Assembly (NCBI RefSeq): GCF_030380735.1
Contig: NZ_JAUDRZ010000001.1
Span: 62,001-126,000, forward strand
Origin: Rhizobium sp. S152
GTDB taxonomy: Bacteria; Pseudomonadota; Alphaproteobacteria; Rhizobiales; Rhizobiaceae
Length of the DNA stretch: 64,000 nucleotides
Direction: 5' to 3'
Both the position numbers and the translations under genes were made by a program. The notes below the pieces were generated by a model. It was given only the letters and a program-made list of their open reading frames with translations, ran no database searches and was not told where the DNA came from. Shown here piece after piece: positions 49,761 through 58,343 of this stretch; within the stretch, counting starts at the first letter, position 1; each line of letters begins with the position of its first letter.

Positions 49761-50165
49761 ATGAGCGGGGAGAAACAGCCATCAGACGGTTCGCGCCAGC
49801 GTATCGACAAGTGGCTGTTCTTCTCGCGCATGGTGAAGTCCCGCTCACTGGCCCAGGCCCATGTGCAATCCGGCCATGTCCGCATCAACGGTCAGCGCAT
49901 CGCCCAGCCGAGTCATATGGTGAAGCCCGGCGATAAGGTGGAGCTCAGCCTCGACCGGCGCGACCTTGTATTGATCGTCAAGTCGGGCGGCGACCGGCGC
50001 GGCCCCTACGAGGAGGCCCGCCTCCTCTACGACGACCAGAGCCCGCCTCCCGACGAGACAAAACGGCTCACCGCTTACGAGCAGGCGACCCGCGACTTAG
50101 GCGCCGGCAGGCCCACCAAGAAAGAGCGTCGCGCCATCGACAGGCTCATGTCGGACGAGGATTAG
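49761..50165 (+). CDS. hslR: S4-domain RNA-binding protein, Hsp15-like
   Basis: A 134-residue protein with an N-terminal S4 domain (RIDKWLFFSRMVKSRSLAQA, HVRINGQRIAQPSHMVKPGD) and a charged C-terminal extension, the layout of Hsp15, which binds stalled 50S subunits carrying nascent chains. It starts 3 bases after the helicase stop, so co-expression is likely. Confidence 0.88.
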   Translation: MSGEKQPSDGSRQRIDKWLFFSRMVKSRSLAQAHVQSGHVRINGQRIAQPSHMVKPGDKVELSLDRRDLVLIVKSGGDRRGPYEEARLLYDDQSPPPDETKRLTAYEQATRDLGAGRPTKKERRAIDRLMSDED

Positions 50166-50362
50166 AAAACTCTGCTCCGAACCGGCACCTTTTGCGATTT
50201 CTTTATCCTTGAAATCCGCCCTCAAACTCGATAGGTCACAGGGCAACATGCCGGACAGGATTGTGGGCGGAGAAGCCCGCCAATGCTTGCTTCCCGGCTG
50301 GGGTAGAGGCGCGACGTTCCAGGTTGCCCGATCCCGCTTGTATGGAAATCCTGGAGTTCTTC

Positions 50363-50701
50363 ATGACCTATGTCGTGACCGACAACTGCATTCGCTGCAA
50401 ATACACTGATTGCGTTGAAGTCTGCCCGGTTGATTGCTTCTATGAAGGGGAAAACTTCCTCGTCATCCATCCCGACGAATGCATCGACTGCGGCGTCTGC
50501 GAGCCGGAATGTCCCGCCGAGGCGATCAAGCCGGACACCGAACCGGGCCTCGACAAGTGGCTGAAGGTGAATGCCGAGTTTGCCGGCATCTGGCCGAACA
50601 TCACGGTAAAGAAGGATGCCATGGCCGAGGCCAAGGAGATGGACGGCGAGACCGGGAAGTTCGAAAAGTACTTCTCCGAGAAGCCCGGTTCCGGCGACTG
50701 A
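50363..50701 (+). CDS. fdxA: 7Fe ferredoxin FdxA
   Basis: A 112-residue electron carrier. [14 protein letters not shown] forms the [3Fe-4S] site (with a later Cys) and [12 protein letters not shown] the [4Fe-4S] site; the C-terminal extension is typical of FdxA/FdII in proteobacteria. GGAG lies 6 bases before the ATG. It lies upstream of carD, an arrangement common in rhizobia. The physiological partner is not evident. Confidence 0.95.
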   Translation: MTYVVTDNCIRCKYTDCVEVCPVDCFYEGENFLVIHPDECIDCGVCEPECPAEAIKPDTEPGLDKWLKVNAEFAGIWPNITVKKDAMAEAKEMDGETGKFEKYFSEKPGSGD

Positions 50702-51095
50702 GTCGGACCGAGATTCCATAGCCGGAAAACGGCTTTTGCGCGCGCCGGACGCGCCTGAACCTGCTTGACGCATATGGGTGACATGTGTTGCCCGCATGAC
50801 TCAGTCGCAGTAAATTATTGATTTCCTCATATTTTTGTGATAGGTTTATCACACTGATCCATTTGTGGCATATCGCTTGCCCCAAGCCACCACGAAAGCA
50901 ACACAAATCCACACGCGGTTTCCGTGACATATCAACGCCTTGGGCTGTGAGGTCAGAAAATCGCGCGCCTGAACATGTTTGCTTCTGTCCGGTGGGACCA
51001 GAAGTAAGTCACCCGACGGATCCTACCGTCTCATCCGGGCCTGACTGACCCGGCTCCGGCGATGCCGGAAGCGTAACAGGGAGTTTTTGATTAGA
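50702..51095. other. Intergenic region fdxA-carD
   Basis: About 390 bases without a supported gene; it holds an 18-bp palindrome at 50836-50853 and presumably the carD promoter and leader. No clear intrinsic terminator was seen after fdxA. Confidence 0.45.
50836..50853. promoter_or_regulatory. Perfect dyad TGTGATA-GGTT-TATCACA
   Basis: A 7-bp perfect inverted repeat with a 4-base centre lies about 245 bases before the carD start. The half-site resembles CRP/FNR-family half-sites (TGTGA), but the spacing (N8 between TGTGA and TCACA) is two bases longer than the CRP consensus. Confidence 0.45.
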
Positions 51096-51671
51096 ATGAC
51101 GACCCAGCAGAAAAAACCTTCTTCCGCCCGTCACGGCTTCAAGACCGGTGAATCGATCGTGTATCCCGCACACGGCGTCGGTACCATCACCGCTATCGAA
51201 GAGCAAGAAGTTGCAGGCATGAAGCTCGAACTTTTCGTGATCGATTTCGACAAGGACAAGATGCGCCTCAAGGTGCCGGTGGCAAAGGCCATGAGCATCG
51301 GCATGCGCAAGCTGTCCGAAACCGATTTCGTCGAGCGGGCTCTGAAGGTTGTGCAGGGCAAGGCGCGCGTCAAGCGCACCATGTGGTCCCGCCGTGCCCA
51401 GGAATATGATGCCAAGATCAATTCTGGTGACCTGATCTCGATTGCTGAAGTCGTGCGCGATCTCTACCGCGCGGAAAATCAGCCGGAGCAGTCCTATTCC
51501 GAGCGTCAGCTTTACGAAGCAGCCCTTGACCGCATGGCCCGCGAGATCGCGGCCGTGAATAAGATGTCTGAAACCGAAGCCGTTCGCCTTGTCGAGACCA
51601 ATCTCAACAAGGGTCCGAAGCGTGGCAAGGCCGTCGACGAGGACGAAGCCCAGGAAGAAGAAGCAGCTTAA
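51096..51671 (+). CDS. carD: CarD/CdnL family transcription factor
   Basis: A 191-residue protein with an N-terminal RNA polymerase beta-interacting domain (Tudor-like; ESIVYPAHGVGTITAIE) and a helical C-terminal DNA-contacting domain (SERQLYEAALDRMAREIA), followed by a Lys-rich then Glu-rich tail. CarD/CdnL stabilises open complexes at rRNA and housekeeping promoters in alphaproteobacteria. ATG at 51096 has GGGAG 12-13 bases upstream; an in-frame TTG lies at 51087. A strong terminator follows 21 bases after the stop. Confidence 0.93.
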   Translation: MTTQQKKPSSARHGFKTGESIVYPAHGVGTITAIEEQEVAGMKLELFVIDFDKDKMRLKVPVAKAMSIGMRKLSETDFVERALKVVQGKARVKRTMWSRRAQEYDAKINSGDLISIAEVVRDLYRAENQPEQSYSERQLYEAALDRMAREIAAVNKMSETEAVRLVETNLNKGPKRGKAVDEDEAQEEEAA

Positions 51672-51692
51672 TCAAAGCTCTGTTTTGCCTAC

Positions 51693-51724
51693 CAAAAAAC
51701 CCGGCCTCAAGCCGGGTTTTTTTA
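51693..51724 (+). terminator. Intrinsic terminator of carD
   Basis: AAAAAACCCGGC (51693-51704) pairs with GCCGGGTTTTTT (51710-51721) around CTCAA and continues into further T residues. Confidence 0.92.
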
Positions 51725-51726
51725 TT

Positions 51727-51751
51727 GGAACTTTTTCCGATCTGGCGCGTT
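51727..51751 (+). promoter_or_regulatory. EcfG (general stress) promoter upstream of rpoH2
   Basis: GGAAC (51727-51731), a 16-base spacer and CGTT (51748-51751) match the consensus exactly. It begins just after the carD terminator and about 300 bases before the rpoH2 ATG; a small ORF lies between. Confidence 0.7.
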
Positions 51752-51835
51752 ATTGAAATGTAGGTGCGAACCTTGCGGCAATCTCCATGCCCTCGAATGT
51801 TCGCATATCTGTAAACATTCGTTGAGGAGCGGATC

Positions 51836-51910
51836 ATGCATTCCACATATTGCCCAAGCCTCGGCAACATGAAGAAACTGGTCCCGCCCGGCCTTCTGAC
51901 CGGCTCATAA
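51836..51910 (+). CDS. Putative 24-residue leader/small protein
   Basis: A 24-codon frame starts with ATG preceded by a strong GAGGAG site 7 bases away and ends in TAA. It lies about 78 bases after the predicted EcfG transcript start and 145 bases before rpoH2. The peptide is Pro/Gly-rich with no recognised family. It may be a stress-induced micro-protein or an upstream ORF affecting rpoH2 translation; chance is not excluded. Confidence 0.35.
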   Translation: MHSTYCPSLGNMKKLVPPGLLTGS

Positions 51911-52055
51911 GCCTAAACTAGGGCCTGATCCGGAAACGTCCAGAGTATCAGACCCCAATAGCTTCACGACATCCGTTGGATCCGGGCCGCCTTGGCCCGG
52001 AACGAGAATTCTTTTCCCATTTTTCGGGCGCGACGCCTGTATTCAGGAGACCGAG

Positions 52056-52919
52056 ATGAAGAACATGTCTGCAGACCGGCGCATGATCAAAATTGCAATG
52101 GCGGCTCCTTACCTGGCGCGTGAAGAGGAACATGATCTCGCGATCAGATGGAAGAACAATGACGACCGTGGCGCGCGCAATCAGATCGCCATGGCTCATA
52201 TGCGCCTTGTCATCTCGATGGCAGGCAAGTTCCGCAACTTCGGCCTTCCGATGAGCGACCTTGTGCAGGAAGGCTATGTCGGCCTTCTCGAAGCGGCGGC
52301 CCGCTTCGAGCCGGAGCGCGACGTCCGCTTCTCGACCTATGCCAGCTGGTGGATACGCGCATCGATCCAGGATTACATCCTGCGCAATTGGTCGATCGTG
52401 CGTGGCGGCACCAGCTCCGCGCAGAAGGCGCTTTTCTTCAACCTGCGGCGGCTGCGCGCCAAGCTTGCCAAGGGCGACACCCAACTCACGCTGCAATCTA
52501 TTCACCAGGAAATCGCCGCCGCCCTCGGCGTTAGTCTTTCCGATGTCCAAACGATGGATGCCAGGCTTTCCAGCAACGATGCATCGCTCCAGGCCCCCTC
52601 GGTCTCCGGCGACGCCGACAGCGCCGAGAAGATGGATTTCCTCGTCAGCAACGAACCGCTGCCCGATGAGCAGGTGACCAACATGATCGACGGCGAGCGC
52701 CGCCGCGTGTGGCTTGCCTCGGCACTCACACATCTCAACGAACGCGAAATGAAAATCATCAGCGCCCGCCGGCTTGCCGAAGACGGCGCGACACTTGAAG
52801 AACTCGGCGCCGACCTTGGCATTTCCAAGGAACGCGTGCGCCAGATCGAAAGCCGCGCCATGGAAAAGCTGCGCAGCGCCCTGGTGACAGCAGACCCCTA
52901 CATGGCCGCATCGGCCTGA
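52056..52919 (+). CDS. rpoH2: RNA polymerase sigma factor RpoH2 (sigma-32 family)
   Basis: A 287-residue alternative sigma factor. Region 2 shows FRNFGLPMSDLVQEGYVGLLE and RFSTYASWWIRASIQDYILR; the RpoH box follows as QKALFFNLRRLRAKL; region 4.2 is ATLEELGADLGISKERVRQIES. The RpoH type is certain; RpoH2 rather than RpoH1 is judged from the EcfG-type promoter upstream and the lack of heat-shock leader features. CAGGAG lies 6 bases before the ATG. In rhizobia RpoH2 serves oxidative, osmotic and stationary-phase stress. Confidence 0.92.
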   Translation: MKNMSADRRMIKIAMAAPYLAREEEHDLAIRWKNNDDRGARNQIAMAHMRLVISMAGKFRNFGLPMSDLVQEGYVGLLEAAARFEPERDVRFSTYASWWIRASIQDYILRNWSIVRGGTSSAQKALFFNLRRLRAKLAKGDTQLTLQSIHQEIAAALGVSLSDVQTMDARLSSNDASLQAPSVSGDADSAEKMDFLVSNEPLPDEQVTNMIDGERRRVWLASALTHLNEREMKIISARRLAEDGATLEELGADLGISKERVRQIESRAMEKLRSALVTADPYMAASA

Positions 52920-52947
52920 ACGAGCTTACTCCCCCAGTGATGTGACT

Positions 52948-52973
52948 GGCCCGGTGCAAACCGGGCCTTTTTT
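52948..52973 (+). terminator. Intrinsic terminator of rpoH2
   Basis: GGCCCGG (52948-52954) pairs with CCGGGCC (52961-52967) around TGCAAA and is followed by six T residues. Confidence 0.9.
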
Positions 52974-52974
52974 C

Positions 52975-54492
52975 TCATTCGGAGATGATTTTCACGCGAT
53001 CGCCGGGCGAAACGGAAGCGCCGGTGGGCAGTGCGTTGATAAGCTTGAAGAGATCGAGCTTACGGTCCGTTCCCATCATCCGCGCGGCAAGGGTGGTGAT
53101 GTTTTCGCCCGGACGTACGGTGACGACGCGCACGCGAAGCGGCTTGAGCGAAGCGGCCTCCTCGGGCGTCATGCGCCGGAAGCTGGCCCTGAGGATATCG
53201 GCAGTCTGTTCCAGCACAGGGCTATCCTTCGGCACCGCCGTCAGGAAGCGGAAAATCTGGGAGTTGATGCGCACCACCGTGACATCAAAATCCCACCGGT
53301 CCGCGCTCGCCCGCGCGGTCGCGGCTTCCATACCGTTGACGGTGATCTGCCGGATCGTCGACGGATCGAGCCCGGTGACCCAGCCGCTCGAGATATAGTT
53401 CGTCAGCGTCTGGTTCTGGCTATCGGCTACGCCATCGAAGCGGATGGCGACGTCGTTCGGGCCGGTCGCCATGACCGCCTCGACCTTGTTGTCGATCTTG
53501 AAGCCTTCAGGCACGTCGAAGCGAATGCCGAGCCCGCCATGGAGGAAGGTCTGGCCCCGCACGTAGCCCTCCTCGGGGCTATCGCCGTAAAGCAGCCCGT
53601 CGATGCCATCGAGATAGTAATCCCGGCCCGTATCCCCGACCTTGCCCTCCTGCCCGAAGGCGCGGGCATGGTCGCGGGCAAGCTCGATGCGCTGCGCCGA
53701 ATTCGGGTGGCTGGAGAGGAAGTCGAGGCTCTGGTCGGCCTCCGGATCGACGGACATGAAGCGGCTGTAGCCGGCCATCGAATCCAGGAATCGCGACGCT
53801 GCGAAGGGATCGTAGCCCGCCTCGCCGAGCATGCGCACACCGATTACGTCGGCCTGAAGTTCCTGTTGGCGGGAGAAAGCGGCGAGCCTGAGCTTGCCGC
53901 GCGCCAGCGCCTGCTTGCCGGCGATATCGCTCGACAGCACCTCGGCCACCACGCGGCTTGCGATGACCTCGGCCTCCTCGCGCTTCTGGCGCTCGATGCC
54001 GTGGTTCGCTGTGACATGACCCATCTCGTGGGACAGCACGGCCGCCACTTCCGAGGCGTCGTTGGCGAGCGCGAGAAGACCGCGGGTAACGTAGAGATAG
54101 CCGCCCGGTAGCGCGAAGGCGTTGATGGCGGGCGAGTTGAGGATGGTGATGCGGTAGGACTGGCTCGGATTCTCCGACACTGCCGTCAGGGCGCCGGCAA
54201 TGCGTGCCACGAGACGTTCCGTCTTTGCATCCTTGTATTCGCCGCCATAGCTGGAAACGATGCGCGGATGCTCGCGCGCCCCCATCGCCGCACGCGGATC
54301 GTTCTTCTGGACCTCATCGACGATCTGCGGATTGGACGAGGGGCCGACGCTAGGCTGATAGGATTGTTCAAGCGCCGATTGGCACCCGTACAGCGCGAGG
54401 CTCGAAACCGAGACGAGCAGCACCCGCCGGGCCCAATGGCCCGCCACGGAAAACGCATCACTGGAAGGCGCGGCCAATTTCCACGTCGTCAT
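52975..54492 (-). CDS. M48-family zinc metalloprotease lipoprotein (BepA/LoiP-like)
   Basis: About 505 residues. A signal segment RRVLLVSVSSLALYGC ends in a lipobox-like LYGC. The protease domain has the zinc motif HEMGH, with the third ligand expected in the ELQADVIGVRML segment. After an unassigned middle region, the C-terminal 60 residues (VVTVRPGENITTLAARMMG, ending GDRVKIIS) resemble a LysM-type peptidoglycan-binding fold. The role is probably periplasmic or outer-membrane protein quality control. The start is uncertain: ATGs at 54492 and 54519, with a longer frame to 54618; none has a strong site. It converges with rpoH2. Confidence 0.85.
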   Translation of the reverse strand: MTTWKLAAPSSDAFSVAGHWARRVLLVSVSSLALYGCQSALEQSYQPSVGPSSNPQIVDEVQKNDPRAAMGAREHPRIVSSYGGEYKDAKTERLVARIAGALTAVSENPSQSYRITILNSPAINAFALPGGYLYVTRGLLALANDASEVAAVLSHEMGHVTANHGIERQKREEAEVIASRVVAEVLSSDIAGKQALARGKLRLAAFSRQQELQADVIGVRMLGEAGYDPFAASRFLDSMAGYSRFMSVDPEADQSLDFLSSHPNSAQRIELARDHARAFGQEGKVGDTGRDYYLDGIDGLLYGDSPEEGYVRGQTFLHGGLGIRFDVPEGFKIDNKVEAVMATGPNDVAIRFDGVADSQNQTLTNYISSGWVTGLDPSTIRQITVNGMEAATARASADRWDFDVTVVRINSQIFRFLTAVPKDSPVLEQTADILRASFRRMTPEEAASLKPLRVRVVTVRPGENITTLAARMMGTDRKLDLFKLINALPTGASVSPGDRVKIISE

Positions 54493-54769
54493 GCTGTCCA
54501 GTCTGGTTCTCCGGGTCATCGTGCTTTTCGGCCGGCGCGCGCTTGCGACCAAGTCGGTCTCGATAGATTTCAAGAGGCGTTCCGTCCCCGCTTCTGCACT
54601 GCACAATCGAGAACGCAAGCCATTGCTCTAGCTGATTTTCGCATCGATTGCATAGCGAGACTCTGACTAAATATGGCGCCGTTGTATTTTAGCAAGCCTG
54701 GCGACGTCTTCGGTTAACCTTCGGTCGCTTCAAATTATGGCGAAAGTGCCGTTACGGAACACAGATTCG

Positions 54770-55486
54770 TCAACCTTGAAGAAATTGCGCCAAGCCGTGA
54801 TGGTTCCGGCGCGAGGTGAAATCGCCGATGGGAGCGGCCACGGCAACCTGTCCGCCCTCGATGAACAGCGCGAAATCGGCGATCCTTCGAACCTCGTCGG
54901 GATCATGCGAGACGATCACCACCGTATTGCCCGACTGCCGATGCATATCGAGCAACAGCGCCGCCATCTCGTTGCGCAAGGCTGGATCGAGTGCCGCGAA
55001 GGGCTCGTCGAGCAGCAGCACCGGACGCTTGCGCACCAGCGCCCGGGCAAAAGCCACACGCTGGCGCTCTCCCCCCGACAGCGTTGCCGGCATGCGTCGC
55101 TCGAAACCGCCGAGCCCAACCCTCTCCAGCGCCGCCGAAATGGCCGATCGATCGGGTGCCGAAAGCTTCAGCGCCGGATCTATGCCGAGCCCGACATTGG
55201 TGAACACATCCAGATGCGCGAAGAGATTGTTTTCCTGGAACACCAGCGACACCGGCCGCTGCGCCGGATGGCTGTGCGTGACATCGGTACCATTGATGAG
55301 GATCTTGCCGCTTGCCGGCGCATCGAAGCCGGCAAGCAGGTTGAGAAAGGTGGATTTGCCCGCGCCCGATGCGCCGGTGACGGCGATGACAACTCCGGCC
55401 GGCAGCCGGCAATCGAAGCGGAAGTCATGTGCGCCGAGCCGCAGCCCGACATCACGCACCTCTATGCCGTCCTTCAACTCAGCCAT
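54770..55486 (-). CDS. thiQ: Thiamine ABC transporter ATP-binding protein ThiQ
   Basis: A 238-residue importer ATPase. Walker A GASGAGKST, Q-loop FQENNLFAH, signature LSGGERQR, Walker B VLLLDEPFAALD and H-loop IVSHDPDE are intact. It overlaps thiP by 8 bases and ends the riboswitch-controlled thiBPQ operon. Confidence 0.93.
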   Translation of the reverse strand: MAELKDGIEVRDVGLRLGAHDFRFDCRLPAGVVIAVTGASGAGKSTFLNLLAGFDAPASGKILINGTDVTHSHPAQRPVSLVFQENNLFAHLDVFTNVGLGIDPALKLSAPDRSAISAALERVGLGGFERRMPATLSGGERQRVAFARALVRKRPVLLLDEPFAALDPALRNEMAALLLDMHRQSGNTVVIVSHDPDEVRRIADFALFIEGGQVAVAAPIGDFTSRRNHHGLAQFLQG

Positions 55487-57110
55487 TCCGGGTCTCCCGC
55501 CACACCTGACCCGTGGTGCCGGCGATTGTCAGTAGCAGACAGACAAGGCCGAGGATCAGGGCGAAACCATCTGCATCATTGGTGCGATAGCTGCCCATGC
55601 TGCTGTAGACAAGCCAAGGCAGGGTGATGAACCCATCCGATCCGAACAGCGCTACCGCGCCGAGATCACCAAGCGACAGCGCCATCGCGAAAGAGAGGGC
55701 CGTGAAGAGCGGCTTCATCAGTGCCGGCCCGTCGATCCGCAGGAGCCGGCTGAGCCCGTGGATGCCGAGGCTGGCCGAAAGCCTTTGCGTGCGGTGCTGG
55801 TGGATGCGGTAGGCGGGCTCGAGAATGCGCATGACAAAGGGCAGCGACATCAATGTGTTGATGGCGACCACGAGAACGGGCGCGAAAAACGTTGCATCTC
55901 CGAATTCCCTGAGCGCCATGAACCAACCCGTCGCCAGAACGATCGGCGGCACCAGCAGAACCAGCGACGATGCACCGCCCATGCTCGAAAAGAACACGCC
56001 GCTGACCCTTTGCTCCGACCCGCGCAACGAAAGCAGGTGACGCGCCCGCACCAAAGCCACGGACAATACCAGTGCCAGCACCGCAGCGGAGAGCGCGATG
56101 GCAAGGCTGGTACCAGCGGCGCGCCAGAAGACCGGTTGCATCACCAGCTTCGCGAGGTCCGCGCGCAGGCCGGCGATGACGACCGAAAGTAGCGGCAATC
56201 CCAGGAACAGCACCGAGACGAATATCATCGCTACATCCGCCAGCCGGACACCGATCATCTGCGCATCCGGGCGCCTGACGGATTTTCCGGATGTGACGCC
56301 ATCGTCGCCGGCGCCCGGCAACAGCGCGAGGAAACCGAGAATGACCGCCGTGGCCGCTATCTGCAGCAGGGACAGTGCGACCGCACGGCCGGGATCGAAA
56401 TCGAAGCGTAGCGCCTGGTAGATCGCCACCTCGATCGTGGTTGCCGCCGGACCGCCGCCAAGCATCAGCACCAGCGTGAAGCTCGTGGCGCACAACATGA
56501 AGATCAGACCCGCAATCCCGGGAATGACGGCCCTGAGCACCGGCCATTCGATGAAGCGAAACACGGAAGCAGGCCGCATGCCGAGCCCGCCGGCCATCAG
56601 CCAGTATTCGCCGGGCACGCGCTCCAGCCCCGCCAGCATGAGGCGGCAGGCGAGCGGCATGTTGAAGAACACATGCGCCAGGAGAATGCCGCCAAGGCCG
56701 TAGATGCTGAGCGGTTCCGCGAAGCCGATCTTGAGGAGCAGCGCGTTCAATACGCCCTGCCGTCCCCAGATGCCGATCAGTCCGAGGGCGCCGATCAGCA
56801 CAGGCAGCCCCATCGGCACGGCCATCAACCGGATGATCCAGATCCGCCCCGGAAACCGCGGTTGCCGTGCCAGCGCCCGCGCCACCGGCAGTGCAAAGAG
56901 AATGGACAGGACAGTGGAGATCAGCGCCTGCAACAGCGTGAAGCGCAACACGCGGAGAATATAGGGATCGGTGACCGCAGCCGTGATCGACGACGCCCCG
57001 CCCGAAACGAGCAGCGCCGTGATCGCCAGACCGACGAAAAACGCAATGCCGGCGAGGCTGAGCGCCCCGCCTGTCATCGCACGTCTTATATCGGCCGCAG
57101 TAAAGAGCAT
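55479..57110 (-). CDS. thiP: Thiamine/TPP ABC transporter permease ThiP
   Basis: A 543-residue double permease with about twelve membrane helices and two EAA-like loops (for example MAGGLGMRPASVFRFIEWP), as in the FbpB/ThiP class. The ATG at 57110 overlaps the thiB stop by one base (TGATG); an upstream ATG (57137) would overlap thiB further. Context between thiB and thiQ under a TPP riboswitch fixes the substrate. Confidence 0.92.
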   Translation of the reverse strand: MLFTAADIRRAMTGGALSLAGIAFFVGLAITALLVSGGASSITAAVTDPYILRVLRFTLLQALISTVLSILFALPVARALARQPRFPGRIWIIRLMAVPMGLPVLIGALGLIGIWGRQGVLNALLLKIGFAEPLSIYGLGGILLAHVFFNMPLACRLMLAGLERVPGEYWLMAGGLGMRPASVFRFIEWPVLRAVIPGIAGLIFMLCATSFTLVLMLGGGPAATTIEVAIYQALRFDFDPGRAVALSLLQIAATAVILGFLALLPGAGDDGVTSGKSVRRPDAQMIGVRLADVAMIFVSVLFLGLPLLSVVIAGLRADLAKLVMQPVFWRAAGTSLAIALSAAVLALVLSVALVRARHLLSLRGSEQRVSGVFFSSMGGASSLVLLVPPIVLATGWFMALREFGDATFFAPVLVVAINTLMSLPFVMRILEPAYRIHQHRTQRLSASLGIHGLSRLLRIDGPALMKPLFTALSFAMALSLGDLGAVALFGSDGFITLPWLVYSSMGSYRTNDADGFALILGLVCLLLTIAGTTGQVWRETRNG

Positions 57111-58123
57111 CAGTTCATGCTCATGGCGGCCAGCCACTCGTCGATCCAGGCCTTGCGGTTCTTTGCGACCTCATCCGGGCTCATAAGAAAGGTCTTTGAC
57201 GGATTGACAAGCTTGCCGAAAGCATCCGGCAGCGGCTCCGATGTCGCCGATACGGGCATCATCCAGTTGTTGGTCGGGATCGTGTCCTGGAAGCCAGGGG
57301 TGATCATGAATTTCAGGAAATCCTGGGCCAGCGCCTTGTCCGGCGCGTTCTTCAAGAGACCGGCGACCTCGATCTGGATGTAGTGCCCTTCCGAGAATGC
57401 CGCGGCCTGATAGCGATCCGTTTTTTCCGAAACCATGTGATAAGCCGGAGACGTCGTGTAGGAGAGCACCATGGGCGCCTCGCCCTTTGTGAACAGGCCA
57501 TAGGCTTCCGACCAGCCGGGCGTCACCGTCAGCACGCGCTTCTTGAGCTTCGCCCAAGCTTCCGGCGCCTTGTCGCCATAGACCGACTTCACCCAGAGCA
57601 GCAGGCCGAGGCCCGGCGTCGAGGTTCTGGGATCCTCGATGACGATCTTCTGCGCCGGGTCGCCTTCGACCATTTCCTTCAGGCTCGTCGGCGGCGTCTT
57701 GATCGTCTGCGTATCGTAGATCACGGCAAAATGGCCGTAGTCATAGGGCACGAAGACGTCGTCCTTGAAACCACCAGGGACCTTCAGCGCGCTGGTATCG
57801 ACGCCGCTGACATCGAACAGGTCGGTGGACTTTGCCTCGGTGATAAGGTTCGTATCAAGGCCCAACACGACATCGGCCTTGGTGCCTGATCCTTCGAGCT
57901 TGAGACGCGACAGCAGCGCCACGCCATCGGCGACGCTCACGAAATTGACTGTGCAGTCGCAGGTCTTTTCGAACGCCGCCTTCACCTTGGGGCCGGGCCC
58001 CCATTCAGAGGTGAAGCTCTCATAGGTGTAGATGGTAAGCGTCTTGTCGGCGGCCTGCGCAGCGGCGCTAAAGCCTGCAAATGCAACGGTTGCGGCGAGC
58101 GCATATGTCTTCAAGCTGGTCAT
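57110..58123 (-). CDS. thiB: Thiamine ABC transporter substrate-binding protein ThiB
   Basis: A 337-residue periplasmic receptor for thiamine and its phosphates. The signal peptide ends near AAAQAAD, followed by [18 protein letters not shown], the typical ThiB start of the mature protein. Two Cys residues in KTCDCTVNF are notable. AGGAGAGG precedes the ATG at 58123; the bases between site and start can pair upstream, so TPP probably controls initiation. Confidence 0.94.
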   Translation of the reverse strand: MTSLKTYALAATVAFAGFSAAAQAADKTLTIYTYESFTSEWGPGPKVKAAFEKTCDCTVNFVSVADGVALLSRLKLEGSGTKADVVLGLDTNLITEAKSTDLFDVSGVDTSALKVPGGFKDDVFVPYDYGHFAVIYDTQTIKTPPTSLKEMVEGDPAQKIVIEDPRTSTPGLGLLLWVKSVYGDKAPEAWAKLKKRVLTVTPGWSEAYGLFTKGEAPMVLSYTTSPAYHMVSEKTDRYQAAAFSEGHYIQIEVAGLLKNAPDKALAQDFLKFMITPGFQDTIPTNNWMMPVSATSEPLPDAFGKLVNPSKTFLMSPDEVAKNRKAWIDEWLAAMSMN

Positions 58124-58180
58124 GGCACCTCTCCTCTTGGTGTTCTTGAAGGGGAAAAGGGCGGTGCCTGGTGTCACGCG

Positions 58181-58278
58181 TCTAATCCCTCCGCCGGTGT
58201 TAGCCGGATCAGGTTCCGCGGGTTGGCTTTCGCAAGCCTCTCAGCCTGACATCCTTGAATCTCAGGCACCCCGTTAGA
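58181..58278 (-). promoter_or_regulatory. TPP riboswitch (THI element) of thiBPQ
   Basis: Read on the minus strand: outer helix TCTAACGGGG with the terminal GGATTAGA, core GGCTGAGAGG, then CCCGCGGAACCTGATCC and GGCGGAGGGA. Downstream, GGCACC (58168-58163) can pair with GGTGCC (58129-58124) between the ribosome-binding site and the thiB ATG, indicating translational control. Confidence 0.95.
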
Positions 58279-58287
58279 GCGAGGAGA

Positions 58288-58316
58288 GATGTATCGTCGC
58301 GACCGGCATCTGACAA
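58288..58316 (-). promoter_or_regulatory. Sigma-70-like promoter of thiBPQ
   Basis: On the minus strand TTGTCA (58316-58311), a 17-base spacer and TACATC (58293-58288) lie immediately before the riboswitch. Confidence 0.55.
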
Positions 58317-58343
58317 GGGGCGACGCCGGTCGCGCCATTCGCT

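Noticed and set aside
50836..50853. CRP binding site upstream of carD
   Set aside because: The consensus has six bases between TGTGA and TCACA; here there are eight.
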